DNA of 64,000 nt, from NCBI RefSeq assembly GCF_000426545.1, contig NZ_AUFO01000008.1, positions 106,857-170,856 of the forward strand. The letters run 5' to 3'. The notes beneath the pieces were generated by a model. The model worked only from the letters and a program-made list of their open reading frames with translations. It was not told the DNA's origin and ran no database searches. Shown in pieces: positions 43,106 to 51,654 of the stretch. Numbering within the stretch: the first letter of the stretch is position 1; each line of letters begins with the position of its first letter. The DNA is from Paenibacillus massiliensis subsp. panacisoli DSM 21345 (GTDB lineage Bacteria; Bacillota; Bacilli; Paenibacillales; Paenibacillaceae). The position numbers and the translations under genes are program-made.

Positions 43106-44185
43106 TTACAACACCTTCTCTTTCTTGCGCTTCATGTAGAACGGCTTCAGGACCCAACGTACGATCCCTTGTGCCGCAATGAAGAAGATAATGGACCCGA
43201 TTACGATACGTGTAATCTCTGGCGGTACATCTGCTGTAAAGCTCATCCCTGCAGAGCCATACGTCAATGTACCGAAGAGTACCGAGCCCAGCAAAATGCC
43301 GAATGGATTATTCATTCCAATAAGAGCCACGGCGATGCCGTCAAAGCCCGTTCCTGGTGAACCAGCCATAACAGATTGATAATGGAACACGCCGAGCACC
43401 TCGAAGGCACCAGCAAGTCCAGCAAAGGTTCCACTGATGAACATCGCCTTCACCACATTGCGATTCACATTCATCCCTGCATAGCGTGACGCATCCTGGT
43501 TAAAGCCTACTGCACGTAGCTCGAAGCCTTGCTTTGTCTTCCAGAGGAAAATATAGAAGAAGATCGCAGCCAATACAGCTATCAATGTACCCCAGTGAAC
43601 ACGTGCATTCCCCATCATTTGCGACAACCAATCAATAGAGATCGAAGCGGACGGCTCAATATCGAGCGATCTGTTCTGTCCTGACATCAGCATGGTGCGG
43701 TTCACTACAAGGTTCGCAGTAAATAATCCGATCCAGTTCAACATGATACAGGTAATAACCTCGTTAACGCCTCGTGTTGATTTGAGGATACCGGCAATAG
43801 AAGCCCACAGACCACCAAATACCGCACCAGCGATGATAGCCAGAGGCGCATGAATGAACGGTGGCAAGCCCTTAAACTGAATGGCGACTACGGAAGCTGC
43901 CGTCATGCCGATCAGGAACTGTCCCTCACCACCGATATTGAACAAGCCTGCACGCGCAGCAAAAGCGAACGCCAGCCCCGTCATAATAAGCGGCGTCATC
44001 TCACGAATCGCTTCTCCGAAATTGTACGAATCTCCGTACACGCGCGTGAATAATGCCCCATAGGCCGTAATTGGATTATAACCACCGACCATCATGACAA
44101 GAGCTCCCAATATAAAGCCCATAATAATGGCAACTATGACGAGGATAAAGGAATCCTTCGTAAAAAATTTAAGAATGTTAGCCAT
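43106..44185 (-). CDS. nupP: Nucleoside ABC transporter permease (NupP/YufP-like)
   Basis: 359 residues from ATG 44185, which overlaps the nupO stop by eight bases. The GTG nine bases upstream is less likely. About ten membrane helices, BPD_transp_2 family, with FAFAARAGLFNIGGEGQFLIGMTAA and the coupling region FISGTFAGLAGAFEVLGVFHYQSVMAGSPGTGFDGIAVALIGMNNPFG. A basic tail (KPFYMKRKKEKVL) ends the protein on the cytoplasmic side. Confidence 0.92.
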   Translation of the reverse strand: MANILKFFTKDSFILVIVAIIMGFILGALVMMVGGYNPITAYGALFTRVYGDSYNFGEAIREMTPLIMTGLAFAFAARAGLFNIGGEGQFLIGMTAASVVAIQFKGLPPFIHAPLAIIAGAVFGGLWASIAGILKSTRGVNEVITCIMLNWIGLFTANLVVNRTMLMSGQNRSLDIEPSASISIDWLSQMMGNARVHWGTLIAVLAAIFFYIFLWKTKQGFELRAVGFNQDASRYAGMNVNRNVVKAMFISGTFAGLAGAFEVLGVFHYQSVMAGSPGTGFDGIAVALIGMNNPFGILLGSVLFGTLTYGSAGMSFTADVPPEITRIVIGSIIFFIAAQGIVRWVLKPFYMKRKKEKVL

Positions 44186-45716
44186 GCTCCGCACCTCTCT
44201 TCGCCGTGCTGCCTGCCATCATCATACCAAGCTCTTGGTCATTGGTATGCTCCGGAAGCACTTCACCTACAATATGACCTTCATAAATGACTGCGATGCG
44301 GTCCGACACATTCATAATTTCATCCAATTCAAAAGAAATCAACAGAACAGCCTTACCCTGATCACGCTGTGCAATAAGCTGCTGCTGCACGAACTCGATG
44401 GCTCCTACGTCAAGTCCGCGTGTAGGCTGGGCAGCAATCAGTACATCAGGATTCTTGTCAATCTCCCGCGCAATGATAGCTTTCTGCTGGTTACCACCAG
44501 ACAAGGAGCGTGCTTTGGTACTAATACTTGGTGTACGCACGTCAAACCGCTCAATCAGACGCTTCGCTTGGGCATAGATCGCCTCGAAATTCAAGAAGCC
44601 CTTATTGTTGTAGGGCTTCTGGTAATACGTCTCCAGAACCATGTTCTCGCTCATATCAAAATCGAGCACCAGACCATGCTTATGACGATCCTCAGGAATG
44701 TGGGCAACTCCTGCCTCAGAGATATGACGCGGGGACTGATTCGTGATTTCCTTGCCCAGAAGCATTACATTCCCGCTATCTACCTTACGCAGTCCTGTCA
44801 AAGCCTCAATCAGTTCACTCTGCCCGTTGCCATCGACGCCAGCAATCCCTAGAATTTCACCAGCCTTCACCTGCAGGCTAAGCTTGTCCAGCACAGAGAT
44901 GCCATCTTTATTCTTGGAGACCAGATCCTTGATGTCCATAACGACTTGACCCGGCTCGGCCGCTTTCTTGTCTACCTTGAAGGAGACACGACGTCCCACC
45001 ATTTTTTCGGCAAGCTCATTCGGAGAGGTCTCCGAAGTGGTAACTGTATCAATAACCTTCCCGCGGCGAATAATCGTCACCGTATCGGAAATGTGCATAA
45101 TTTCCTTCAGCTTGTGCGTGATTAGAATGATGGACTTGCCTTCAGCTACGAGGCGCTTCATAATGTCCATCAGCTCGCTGATTTCTTGAGGTGTCAGAAC
45201 GGCTGTAGGCTCATCAAATATGAGAATGTCCGCTCCACGGTACAATGTCTTGATAATTTCTACCCGCTGTTGCATACCTACTGAAATATCCTGAATCTTG
45301 GCATTCGGGTCCACACTAAGTCCATATTGCTCAGACAATCTGCGCACCTCGGCAGCAGCTTGCTTGTAGTCAATATTGACCCCCTTGCGCGGCTCCGAGC
45401 CAAGAATTATATTCTCGGTTACGGTGAATGGCTGTACAAGCTTGAAATGCTGGTGCACCATACCAATGCCCAATTCAATAGCCTTATTGGGCGTATCAAT
45501 GGTTACCGTTTTGCCATTCATTTCGATCGTGCCTTCTTCCGGCTGATACAAGCCGAATAGAATGTTCATCAGCGTAGACTTACCCGCTCCATTCTCTCCA
45601 AGCAGTGCATGAATCTCACCTTTAAACAGCTTCAAGCTAATGGAGTCGTTGGCAACGATGCCGGGGAATCGCTTTGTAATTTGCTTTAACTCAACGACTG
45701 GAGTCGCTGCATCCAT
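44178..45716 (-). CDS. nupO: Nucleoside ABC transporter ATPase (NupO/YufO-like)
   Basis: 512 residues with two ABC domains in one chain. Domain 1: Walker A GENGAGKSTL, signature ISVGMQQRVEI, Walker B ILIFDEPTAVL. Domain 2 is partly degenerate: GVDGNGQSELIEAL in place of Walker A, signature LSGGNQQKAIIAREI, and VLIAAQPTRGLDVGA, as in ribose/BMP-type ATPases. It follows nupN by ~140 bases, which contain a hairpin. Confidence 0.95.
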   Translation of the reverse strand: MDAATPVVELKQITKRFPGIVANDSISLKLFKGEIHALLGENGAGKSTLMNILFGLYQPEEGTIEMNGKTVTIDTPNKAIELGIGMVHQHFKLVQPFTVTENIILGSEPRKGVNIDYKQAAAEVRRLSEQYGLSVDPNAKIQDISVGMQQRVEIIKTLYRGADILIFDEPTAVLTPQEISELMDIMKRLVAEGKSIILITHKLKEIMHISDTVTIIRRGKVIDTVTTSETSPNELAEKMVGRRVSFKVDKKAAEPGQVVMDIKDLVSKNKDGISVLDKLSLQVKAGEILGIAGVDGNGQSELIEALTGLRKVDSGNVMLLGKEITNQSPRHISEAGVAHIPEDRHKHGLVLDFDMSENMVLETYYQKPYNNKGFLNFEAIYAQAKRLIERFDVRTPSISTKARSLSGGNQQKAIIAREIDKNPDVLIAAQPTRGLDVGAIEFVQQQLIAQRDQGKAVLLISFELDEIMNVSDRIAVIYEGHIVGEVLPEHTNDQELGMMMAGSTAKRGAEHG

Positions 45717-45774
45717 GAGATCACCCTTACATTAAGATTGTTGGCTTGAATATTTACATGCTGTAGACGTAAGA

Positions 45775-45803
45775 ACAAGGCTAGTCTTGGGAACCAGCCT
45801 TGT
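45775..45803 (-). terminator. Partial terminator between nupN and nupO
   Basis: Stem ACAAGGCT/AGCCTTGT (45803-45796 with 45782-45775) followed by TCTTACG on the minus strand. The weak T-run suggests partial termination or an mRNA-stabilising 3' end that would give more binding protein than transporter. Confidence 0.5.
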
Positions 45804-45853
45804 CATTTTACAATCCTGTTGTACCTTTTCCTTGTTCTGATCGAACTCAGTTA

Positions 45854-46891
45854 TTATTCAGCAGGAACCGTAATTTCACCATTTACGATCTTTTGTTTGT
45901 ACTCCTCAACTTTATCCAGTACATCCTGGCTGAGGTTCTTGTTAGTCTCAGGAAGACCTACACCGTTCTCCTTCAGCGTCAGTGTCTCGATGCCGCCTTT
46001 GAACGTACCATCAACAACTTCTTGAGATACTCTCTTCACCGCTTCATCTACACGCTTGATCATGGAAGTCAGTGTAACTTCGTCACCGAATTCAAGAGAT
46101 TGGTCTTTATCAACACCAATAACCCATACTTGTTGTCCTGCTTTCACACGGGACAGAGCTTCATTGAACACCCCGTTACCTGTAGCGCCAGCTGCGTGGA
46201 AGATAATATCTGCGCCATCATTGTACAATGTTGCAGCAGCAGCTTTACCTTGGTCAGGCTTGTCAAAAGCACCTGTGTAGTTCGAGATCAGCTTAGCATC
46301 TGGATTGGCAGCCTCGATACCCGCTTTGAAGCCAATTTCAAAACGCTTGATCAGTGGGCTGTCTTGTCCACCTACGAAACCAATTTTGTTTGTTTTTGTT
46401 GTCAGACCAGCAACAACACCTACGAGGAAGGAACCTTCATTCTCAGCAAAAGTCACTGATTTAACATTAGGAAGATCTACAACGCTATCGATGATACCCA
46501 AGTTACTGTCCGGGTTCTCTTTAGCAGCTTTCTCGATGGCGTTAGCCAGGTTGAAGCCGATACCCCAAGTCAGAGCGTAACCATCCTTAATGAACTGGTT
46601 CAGGTTCGGATCATAGTCCTGGTCGTTTTTACTTTGCAAGTATTTAACGGTTGCACCGCCTTCTGCTTGAACAGCCTCAAGAGCTTCCCATGCAGATTGG
46701 TTAAAGGATTTGTCGTTTACCCCACCAACGTCAGTTACCATACCGATCTTCAATTCGGATTTTGGAGCTTCGCCGCCGGAAGCGTTGCCGCCACCTTCAT
46801 TGCTTGCGCCTTGACCGTTGTTACCGCAACCAGCCAGAATTACGGAGATAGCCAGAAGCATTACCAAAGACATACTGAATAGTTTCTTCAT
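45854..46891 (-). CDS. nupN: BMP-family nucleoside-binding lipoprotein (NupN/YufN-like)
   Basis: 345 residues from ATG 46891 behind GGGGGA. The signal peptide MKKLFSMSLVMLLAISVILAGC has a lipobox LAGC, so the protein is lipid-anchored outside the membrane. A Gly/Ser/Asn-rich linker (about 25-40) precedes the BMP domain: LKIGMVTDVGGVNDKSFNQSAWEAL, then DIIFHAAGATGNGVFNEA and VIGVDKDQSLEFGDEVTLTSMIKRVDEAV. It captures purine nucleosides for the NupOPQ importer. Substrate assignment rests on the B. subtilis NupNOPQ precedent. The promoter region upstream has a TGACC-TTT-GGTCA repeat. Confidence 0.93.
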   Translation of the reverse strand: MKKLFSMSLVMLLAISVILAGCGNNGQGASNEGGGNASGGEAPKSELKIGMVTDVGGVNDKSFNQSAWEALEAVQAEGGATVKYLQSKNDQDYDPNLNQFIKDGYALTWGIGFNLANAIEKAAKENPDSNLGIIDSVVDLPNVKSVTFAENEGSFLVGVVAGLTTKTNKIGFVGGQDSPLIKRFEIGFKAGIEAANPDAKLISNYTGAFDKPDQGKAAAATLYNDGADIIFHAAGATGNGVFNEALSRVKAGQQVWVIGVDKDQSLEFGDEVTLTSMIKRVDEAVKRVSQEVVDGTFKGGIETLTLKENGVGLPETNKNLSQDVLDKVEEYKQKIVNGEITVPAE

Positions 46892-47327
46892 TCTGAATAT
46901 GTTCCCCCTTAATGTTAAATCCTTAACTGCCTGACTCACTTTGACATATCCTGTCTATATCTGTTGAGAAAGCTGTTATGGACGCTTACTGTAGAGATTA
47001 TACAATTAAGCCCGTACAAAATCCAGTTGAAACGTGACCTTTGGTCAATTTTTTTTAAGCACCGCACAATGAAAGCGTTATAATTTGGCGAAAAACAAAC
47101 AATATTACACGTAATGGAATATTCATTCGTGTTTCAATGATATTTTAACGATTTCCCCGTGTATATTTGTAGTTTTCACTTGAACTTCATTTAACATACC
47201 TAAGAACCCTTTTCGCCCTATATGGATATTATTGTAATTAATATTATAGGCACAAGAAAGCCCCCATCGTGAACTCCAAGAACGGTCACGTTACAGAGGC
47301 ATTTGTTCTTAAGATTAGTAGTCATAG
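46892..47327. other. AT-rich nupN upstream region with candidate promoter and operator
   Basis: About 435 gene-free bases. On the minus strand a TATAAT (plus-strand attata, 46997-47002) is a likely -10 for nupN. The inverted repeat TGACC-TTT-GGTCA (47035-47047) is centred about 41 bases upstream of it, a place where an activator might bind. No purine riboswitch sequence was seen. Confidence 0.45.
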
Positions 47328-47350
47328 AAAAACCGCCGGAGACCGGCGGC
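47328..47350 (-). terminator. Terminator of infC-rpmI-rplT
   Basis: Minus-strand stem GCCGCCGG-TCT-CCGGCGG, then TTTTTC. It lies 18 bases after the rplT stop. Confidence 0.9.
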
Positions 47351-47367
47351 TTATTCGATTGCATGAC

Positions 47368-47727
47368 TTATGCGTTGATTTTTTCTTTTGCTACGCCAGC
47401 CAGCGAGTTGAACGCGTTGATATCGTTCACAGCCAGGTCAGCCAGCATTTTGCGGTTCATGTCGATACCAGCCAGCTTCAGACCATGGATCAACTTGCTG
47501 TAGGACAGACCGTTCATACGAGCAGCTGCATTGATACGTACGATCCACAGCTTACGGAAGTTACGCTTAGTTTGACGACGGTCACGGTAAGCGTATACCA
47601 GGGATTTCATTACCTGCTCATTAGCAGTTTTAAAAATGCGGTGTTTGGAACCAAAATAACCTTTAGCAAGCTTCAATACTTTTTTATGACGACGACGAAC
47701 AACGAATCCGCCCTTTACTCTAGCCAT
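47368..47727 (-). CDS. rplT: Ribosomal protein L20
   Basis: 119 residues from ATG 47727 (GGGAGGTCTTTGAAT before it). Sequence [33 protein letters not shown] and [29 protein letters not shown] is classic bL20, an early 23S rRNA assembly protein and the probable autorepressor of this operon. Confidence 0.98.
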   Translation of the reverse strand: MARVKGGFVVRRRHKKVLKLAKGYFGSKHRIFKTANEQVMKSLVYAYRDRRQTKRNFRKLWIVRINAAARMNGLSYSKLIHGLKLAGIDMNRKMLADLAVNDINAFNSLAGVAKEKINA

Positions 47728-47783
47728 ATTCAAAGACCTCCCAAATAATGTTTATGCTTGTTGTACTTCCAAATAATCCGATA

Positions 47784-47984
47784 CTATTTCAGGTTAGCCA
47801 ATCCTTGCTTCAGGCGTCTTACATCACCTGGAGCCATAACAGGATTAGTGCCCAATACGCGCTTAGCACGCTTCGATTTGTGGGAAAGCAAGTGGTTCTT
47901 GTAAGCTTTGTAACGAGTCACTTTACCGGATCCGGTAATTTTGAAGCGGCCTTTGAGGCTGCTGTGAGTTTTCATTTTAGGCAT
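47784..47984 (-). CDS. rpmI: Ribosomal protein L35
   Basis: 66 residues, highly basic: MPKMKTHSSLKGRFKITGSGKVTRYKAYKNHLLSHKSKRAKR, typical bL35 of the large subunit. ATG follows GAGGAGGAAGTAACA, 13 bases after infC. Second gene of infC-rpmI-rplT. Confidence 0.98.
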   Translation of the reverse strand: MPKMKTHSSLKGRFKITGSGKVTRYKAYKNHLLSHKSKRAKRVLGTNPVMAPGDVRRLKQGLANLK

Positions 47985-47997
47985 TGTTACTTCCTCC

Positions 47998-48516
47998 TCA
48001 ATTTTCCTTAAGCTTTGGAGCCAATATCATAATCATGCTGCGCCCTTCCAGCTTAGGCTGGCGCTCCACGGTGCAAATGTCTGCAACTTCAACCTTTACG
48101 CGTTCCAGAATCCGCTGACCGACATTGGCATGTGCAATCTCACGACCGCGGAAGCGGACAGAGCATTTAACCTTGTCGCCGGCTTTCAGGAATTTCACGA
48201 CATTGCGGAATTTGGTCTGATAGTCATTTTCCTCAATGTTGGAACGGAACCATACTTCTTTCACATCAACGATTTTCTGGTTTTTACGGGCTTCCTTGTC
48301 TTTCTTCTGCTGCTCATAACGGAATTTGCCGTAATCCATAATGCGACATACCGGCGGCTTCGCCTGAGGTGCCACATTTACCAGATCCAAGTTCAGATCA
48401 ATCGCCATCTGCAGTGCCTCTCGGGTCGGCTTGATGCCGATTTGTTCCCCATTGGCACCAACCAAACGAACTTCACGTACCCGAATCTCATCATTGATCA
48501 TATGTTCCTTACTAAT
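47998..48516 (-). CDS. infC: Translation initiation factor IF-3 (AUU start)
   Basis: 172 residues if read from ATT 48516, giving ISKEHMINDEIRVREVRLVG. An ATG at 48501 gives 167 residues. The GGAGGTGGAAGG sequence stands properly before the ATT and too far from the ATG. infC genes of many bacteria use AUU, which lets IF-3 repress its own synthesis. IF-3 N domain (about 1-80, NEQ and YGKFRYEQQKK region) and C domain (WFRSNIEENDYQTKFRNVVKFLKAGDKVKCSVRFRGREIAH) are intact. First gene of infC-rpmI-rplT. Confidence 0.97.
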   Translation of the reverse strand: MSKEHMINDEIRVREVRLVGANGEQIGIKPTREALQMAIDLNLDLVNVAPQAKPPVCRIMDYGKFRYEQQKKDKEARKNQKIVDVKEVWFRSNIEENDYQTKFRNVVKFLKAGDKVKCSVRFRGREIAHANVGQRILERVKVEVADICTVERQPKLEGRSMIMILAPKLKEN

Positions 48517-48711
48517 AACCTTCCACCTCCAGAAACTGAATGGATATAATCAAAAAAAGGGATGCAGGCTCGACAGCCGACATCCCTTCTAAATCACAAT
48601 TCTTCATGAAGATAAAGCATCTCATAAATGATTGGATGAAGACCAGCCGATAGGATTATCGGTCAGGTGAGAAGTCGACCTTCTACTTGATCAATCCATG
48701 CTCAATAGCAT
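48517..48711 (-). promoter_or_regulatory. L20-type autoregulatory leader of infC-rpmI-rplT
   Basis: About 200 untranslated bases precede infC. They end in a terminator hairpin AAGGGATG...CATCCCTT with seven T (48588-48552, minus strand) just before the infC RBS. In B. subtilis L20 binds such a leader and causes early termination. The hairpin is seen directly; L20 control is inferred from the family precedent. Confidence 0.8.
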
Positions 48712-48719
48712 ACTCGATT

Positions 48720-48749
48720 ATTATATATCATAATCTTGTGCAGAGTCAA
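48720..48749 (-). promoter_or_regulatory. SigA-type promoter of infC-rpmI-rplT
   Basis: -35 TTGACT (48749-48744), 18-base spacer, -10 TATAAT (48725-48720) on the minus strand, about 200 bases before infC. Confidence 0.8.
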
Positions 48750-48762
48750 GTCTTTTTACAAG

Positions 48763-48809
48763 AAAAAAATTCGAAGCCATGCGAGCAATTATCCTCAGCA
48801 TGACTTCGA
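48763..48809 (-). terminator. Terminator of the GT2 glycosyltransferase gene
   Basis: Minus-strand stem CTCGAAGTCATGC / GCATGGCTTCGA (one mismatch) followed by ATTTTTTT. It lies 70 bases after the GT2 stop and just upstream of the infC promoter. Confidence 0.88.
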
Positions 48810-48878
48810 GCCTTGACTAATCGCCACTGGAAAATGGGACACACTACATCAGCGCCCCAACTGCTTACATAGCGTTGA

Positions 48879-50117
48879 TTAGCCTTGCTTGCTTTGAACC
48901 TCTTCCAGTCGTACTACACGGGTATGCTGTGTATGGCTCCATTGCTTGTTGTTCTGCGTGAAGAACGCATAGAACGTAATCGGGTACCAAGAGATCAGAT
49001 ACACCGGGAACAGGAGCAGATACAGATACACCTTTTTGTAGGTCACCTTTTCCAGTGCCATCGCTGTTAAGAAGGTAACGATATTCAAGCCGACAGCAGC
49101 TACACCGATCCACAGCGGGAAGTGCTGATAGATATTTGCGATATTTGGTCCTTTGAAAAACACGTTATCCACCCACATTGCTGCCGTCATGAGGAAGGTG
49201 AACAAGACGATATACACATTCAGCCCGTAAAGAGCCATATCGAACTTGGTCAGACTCCGTTCTTTAAGCGCCTGCCAGAACAGTGGGAAGAAATAACGAC
49301 GGGCCACCGTAAAGTGTCCCTGCATCCAGCGCAGTCTTTGTCTCGATGAAGCCTTGAATGTCAGTGGCTTCTCGTCATATACCTTGGCTTCGTAGTTGAA
49401 TCTCGGATATACGTTACGCTGCGTACAACGCATTGTGAACTCAAGATCCTCTACCAGGCTGGTCGCGCCCCAGCCCATTTCCTTCAGCAGGTTGGTCTCA
49501 AAGCACATTCCCGTACCACCAAGGAAATTCGCCATTTTCAAATTACTACGGGACAACTGCCACAGGCGATTGATATACCAGTAGGAAATGCCGTAGGCAG
49601 CTGTAATCCAGGAATCCTCAGGATTCTTCGTATCAATGTATCCCTGAATGACACGTGCACCGTCGCACAGGTCATTATTCATTTCCTTCAGGAAGTCAGG
49701 ATGGGCAAGATTATCAGCATCGAACATAACGATGGCGTCATATTGACGCGGCATCTTCCACAGCTCCTTGAGCATCCATTCTATAGCGTAGCCTTTACCT
49801 CTCAGATTCGGGTTCGTACGAACGCAGGCATTCATGCCATGACTACGGACGATGTCCGGAGTGCGATCCGTGCAGTTGTCGCAGATGACGAACACATCGT
49901 ACAGCTCTTTCGGATAATTCAATTGCTTGAGATTCTCCATGAGAGCCCCAACTACCTGTTCTTCATTGTGTGCCGCTACCAGTACGGCAAAAGTTTTGAC
50001 TGGCTCCGCATGCTTCTTTTTCTTCGTGCGATACAAGCCAAATAGTGAGAAACCAAACTGATAGACTGCGATTAGCGCAAGCAGAAGCTGCACCGTAATA
50101 AATATTGCGTCCAGCAT
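48879..50117 (-). CDS. Membrane glycosyltransferase family 2 (processive type)
   Basis: 412 residues. An N-terminal helix (about 3-25) is followed by a GT-A domain with AVLVAAHNEEQVVGALMENL, the DDN/DADN metal motif MFDADNLAHPDFL, TSLVEDLEFTMRC and the QRLRWMQGH (Q-x-x-R-W) motif of processive synthases. Three to four C-terminal helices (about 290-385) follow. Such enzymes build cell-surface polysaccharides from UDP- or GDP-sugars. Polymer and sugar cannot be told. ATG follows AGGAGAAC closely. Monocistronic, behind a long leader with purine-rich tracts. Confidence 0.93.
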   Translation of the reverse strand: MLDAIFITVQLLLALIAVYQFGFSLFGLYRTKKKKHAEPVKTFAVLVAAHNEEQVVGALMENLKQLNYPKELYDVFVICDNCTDRTPDIVRSHGMNACVRTNPNLRGKGYAIEWMLKELWKMPRQYDAIVMFDADNLAHPDFLKEMNNDLCDGARVIQGYIDTKNPEDSWITAAYGISYWYINRLWQLSRSNLKMANFLGGTGMCFETNLLKEMGWGATSLVEDLEFTMRCTQRNVYPRFNYEAKVYDEKPLTFKASSRQRLRWMQGHFTVARRYFFPLFWQALKERSLTKFDMALYGLNVYIVLFTFLMTAAMWVDNVFFKGPNIANIYQHFPLWIGVAAVGLNIVTFLTAMALEKVTYKKVYLYLLLFPVYLISWYPITFYAFFTQNNKQWSHTQHTRVVRLEEVQSKQG

Positions 50118-51077
50118 GTTCTCCTAGAACCCCCTTTTTATACCCTTCCAATCATCATGAAACCTGTCTGTCTTTTTCTTTCTCTTGTTTCTGTTTCTTT
50201 TTTTATCTTTGTGTTCAAGCTTTCATGACAGGTTGCCCTGTCAAAGACCCCTGTGTTTCATTTTACTGGATGTTGAAGAATGCTGCTGAACCTCCCATCG
50301 GAATGCCATCTCGATTTTCCTTGGTTTTCATTCTTTTGTCAAAACCTTTAATTTGCTTCTTATGGCAGAAAAACCGTCTGGAATCTCCGATTATGGGGAT
50401 GTTAAGCCTTCACTCTTTCAATCGTGCCTGTTATTGCTTATTCTCATCCATTTGCTTACTTTTTATTTCTTTGGTCCCTCCTTCGACAAACTACAGTAGA
50501 CCCGATGCCTATCTGAAAGAGGATTGGACAAAGTTGGTGCGTGAACAGTTATTTCCGATTTCATTAGTTTATATAACTTAATTCACCTATCTTGAATCAC
50601 TCGCTGCATGAGTCCCAGGTATGATTCAAGTTTTATTCAAGACGAAGTTATCGAGGAATTTGTTGCCATCCATTATGATTTTGCACGGTTTTAACATTTA
50701 CCTGCCATTATGTTTCTTGAAAAAGTGCACAATAGAAAATATGATGAATGAGTGCCTAATTATCTCTCCCTAAAAAAGGATAAGGTACAGCAAAAAGGCC
50801 CCAGCGAATTTTGTTGAATCAGAGTGCTTCATAGGGAATTTTCCCTTCGTGGCTTAGAAGCGTGTATAATATGTATTCTTGGTATATATTCCATAAGTCC
50901 ACGATTGGCTAACTTATACGAGTTGCACACCGCTCCATTGGCTAAAAAATGATCTGTGACTCAGCACCAGAAATTATATTATGTAAATGTTGGAGAAAGG
51001 GCCTGATAAGCTGGCCATCATTATAAGCTTAAATAAACTGCCGCGTCGCCAAGCGAAGCGGTTGCCGGAGGAAAGCC
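50118..51077. other. Long gene-free region between the divergent GT2 and PAP2 genes
   Basis: 960 bases without a supported gene; the plus-strand frame 50105-50581 is low complexity with no RBS. On the GT2 side there is a purine-rich tract (minus strand, 50170-50220), a perfect hairpin TGACAGG-GCAA-CCTGTCA (50226-50243) and a TTTGTCGAA Spo0A-type box (50482-50490, minus strand). A hairpin CTTGAATCA...TGATTCAAG then TTTTATT (about 50592-50637) reads as a plus-strand terminator with no gene before it. On the PAP2 side a TATAAT near 50872 may be the -10. Confidence 0.5.
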
Positions 51078-51605
51078 ATGAATCGCTTAGTTATCAAATT
51101 GCTCCAATGGGAGCATGGAGTATTCAAGTTCATAAACGGAAGGCTGCACAACCGTTTTCTGAACTTCTGGCTGTACTATCTCACCCACTTGGGGGGAGCT
51201 ACGTTTACGATTTCTTGTTCCTTATTATTATGGTTCGCTGCACCAGCTCCTTGGGGAAATGTAGCTTTCAAGTCGCTTGTAGCACTGGCCGTCAGCCATA
51301 TTCCCGTAGCGATTGCCAAAAAGCTGTACCCTAGAGTCAGACCTTACATCAAGCTACCTGGTACAAAAACCTTTCGCAATCCTTTGACCGATCATTCTTT
51401 TCCGTCAGGGCATACTACAGCTATCTTTTCAGTAACCGTGCCATTCATGGCGCAGGCCCCGATTCTCATGGTCGTGCTTCTGCCCATTGCCATGATCGTA
51501 GGGGTCTCCCGAATCTATCTCGGATTGCATTATCCATCTGATGTACTGGCAGGCGCCACACTCGGCTCCTCCGCTGCGCTGGGTACAGTTGCATTCTGGC
51601 CATAA
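51078..51605 (+). CDS. PAP2 family membrane phosphatase
   Basis: 175 residues, about five or six membrane helices. All three PAP2 motifs are present: KKLYPRVRP (K-x6-RP), FPSGHTTA (PSGH) and SRIYLGLHYPSD (SR-x5-H-x3-D), with the catalytic His residues in place. Family members dephosphorylate undecaprenyl pyrophosphate or lipid phosphates on the outer membrane face. ATG follows GGAGGAAAGCC. The GT28 glycosyltransferase starts 49 bases downstream, so a joint role in lipid or lipid-carrier metabolism is plausible. Confidence 0.92.
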   Translation: MNRLVIKLLQWEHGVFKFINGRLHNRFLNFWLYYLTHLGGATFTISCSLLLWFAAPAPWGNVAFKSLVALAVSHIPVAIAKKLYPRVRPYIKLPGTKTFRNPLTDHSFPSGHTTAIFSVTVPFMAQAPILMVVLLPIAMIVGVSRIYLGLHYPSDVLAGATLGSSAALGTVAFWP

Positions 51606-51654
51606 ACCTTATATGTTAAGACTGAGTAAATCCTGCAGGAACAGGTGAACAGAT

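Noticed and set aside
50105..50581. 158-residue plus-strand open frame upstream of the PAP2 gene
   Set aside because: Phe/Ser/Cys-rich low complexity from a pyrimidine-rich tract, no RBS, and it starts inside the GT2 gene.
50832..50847. TAGGG-AATTTT-CCCTT near the PAP2 promoter as an NreC box
   Set aside because: The gap is six bases instead of four, there is only one copy, and no nitrate gene is nearby.
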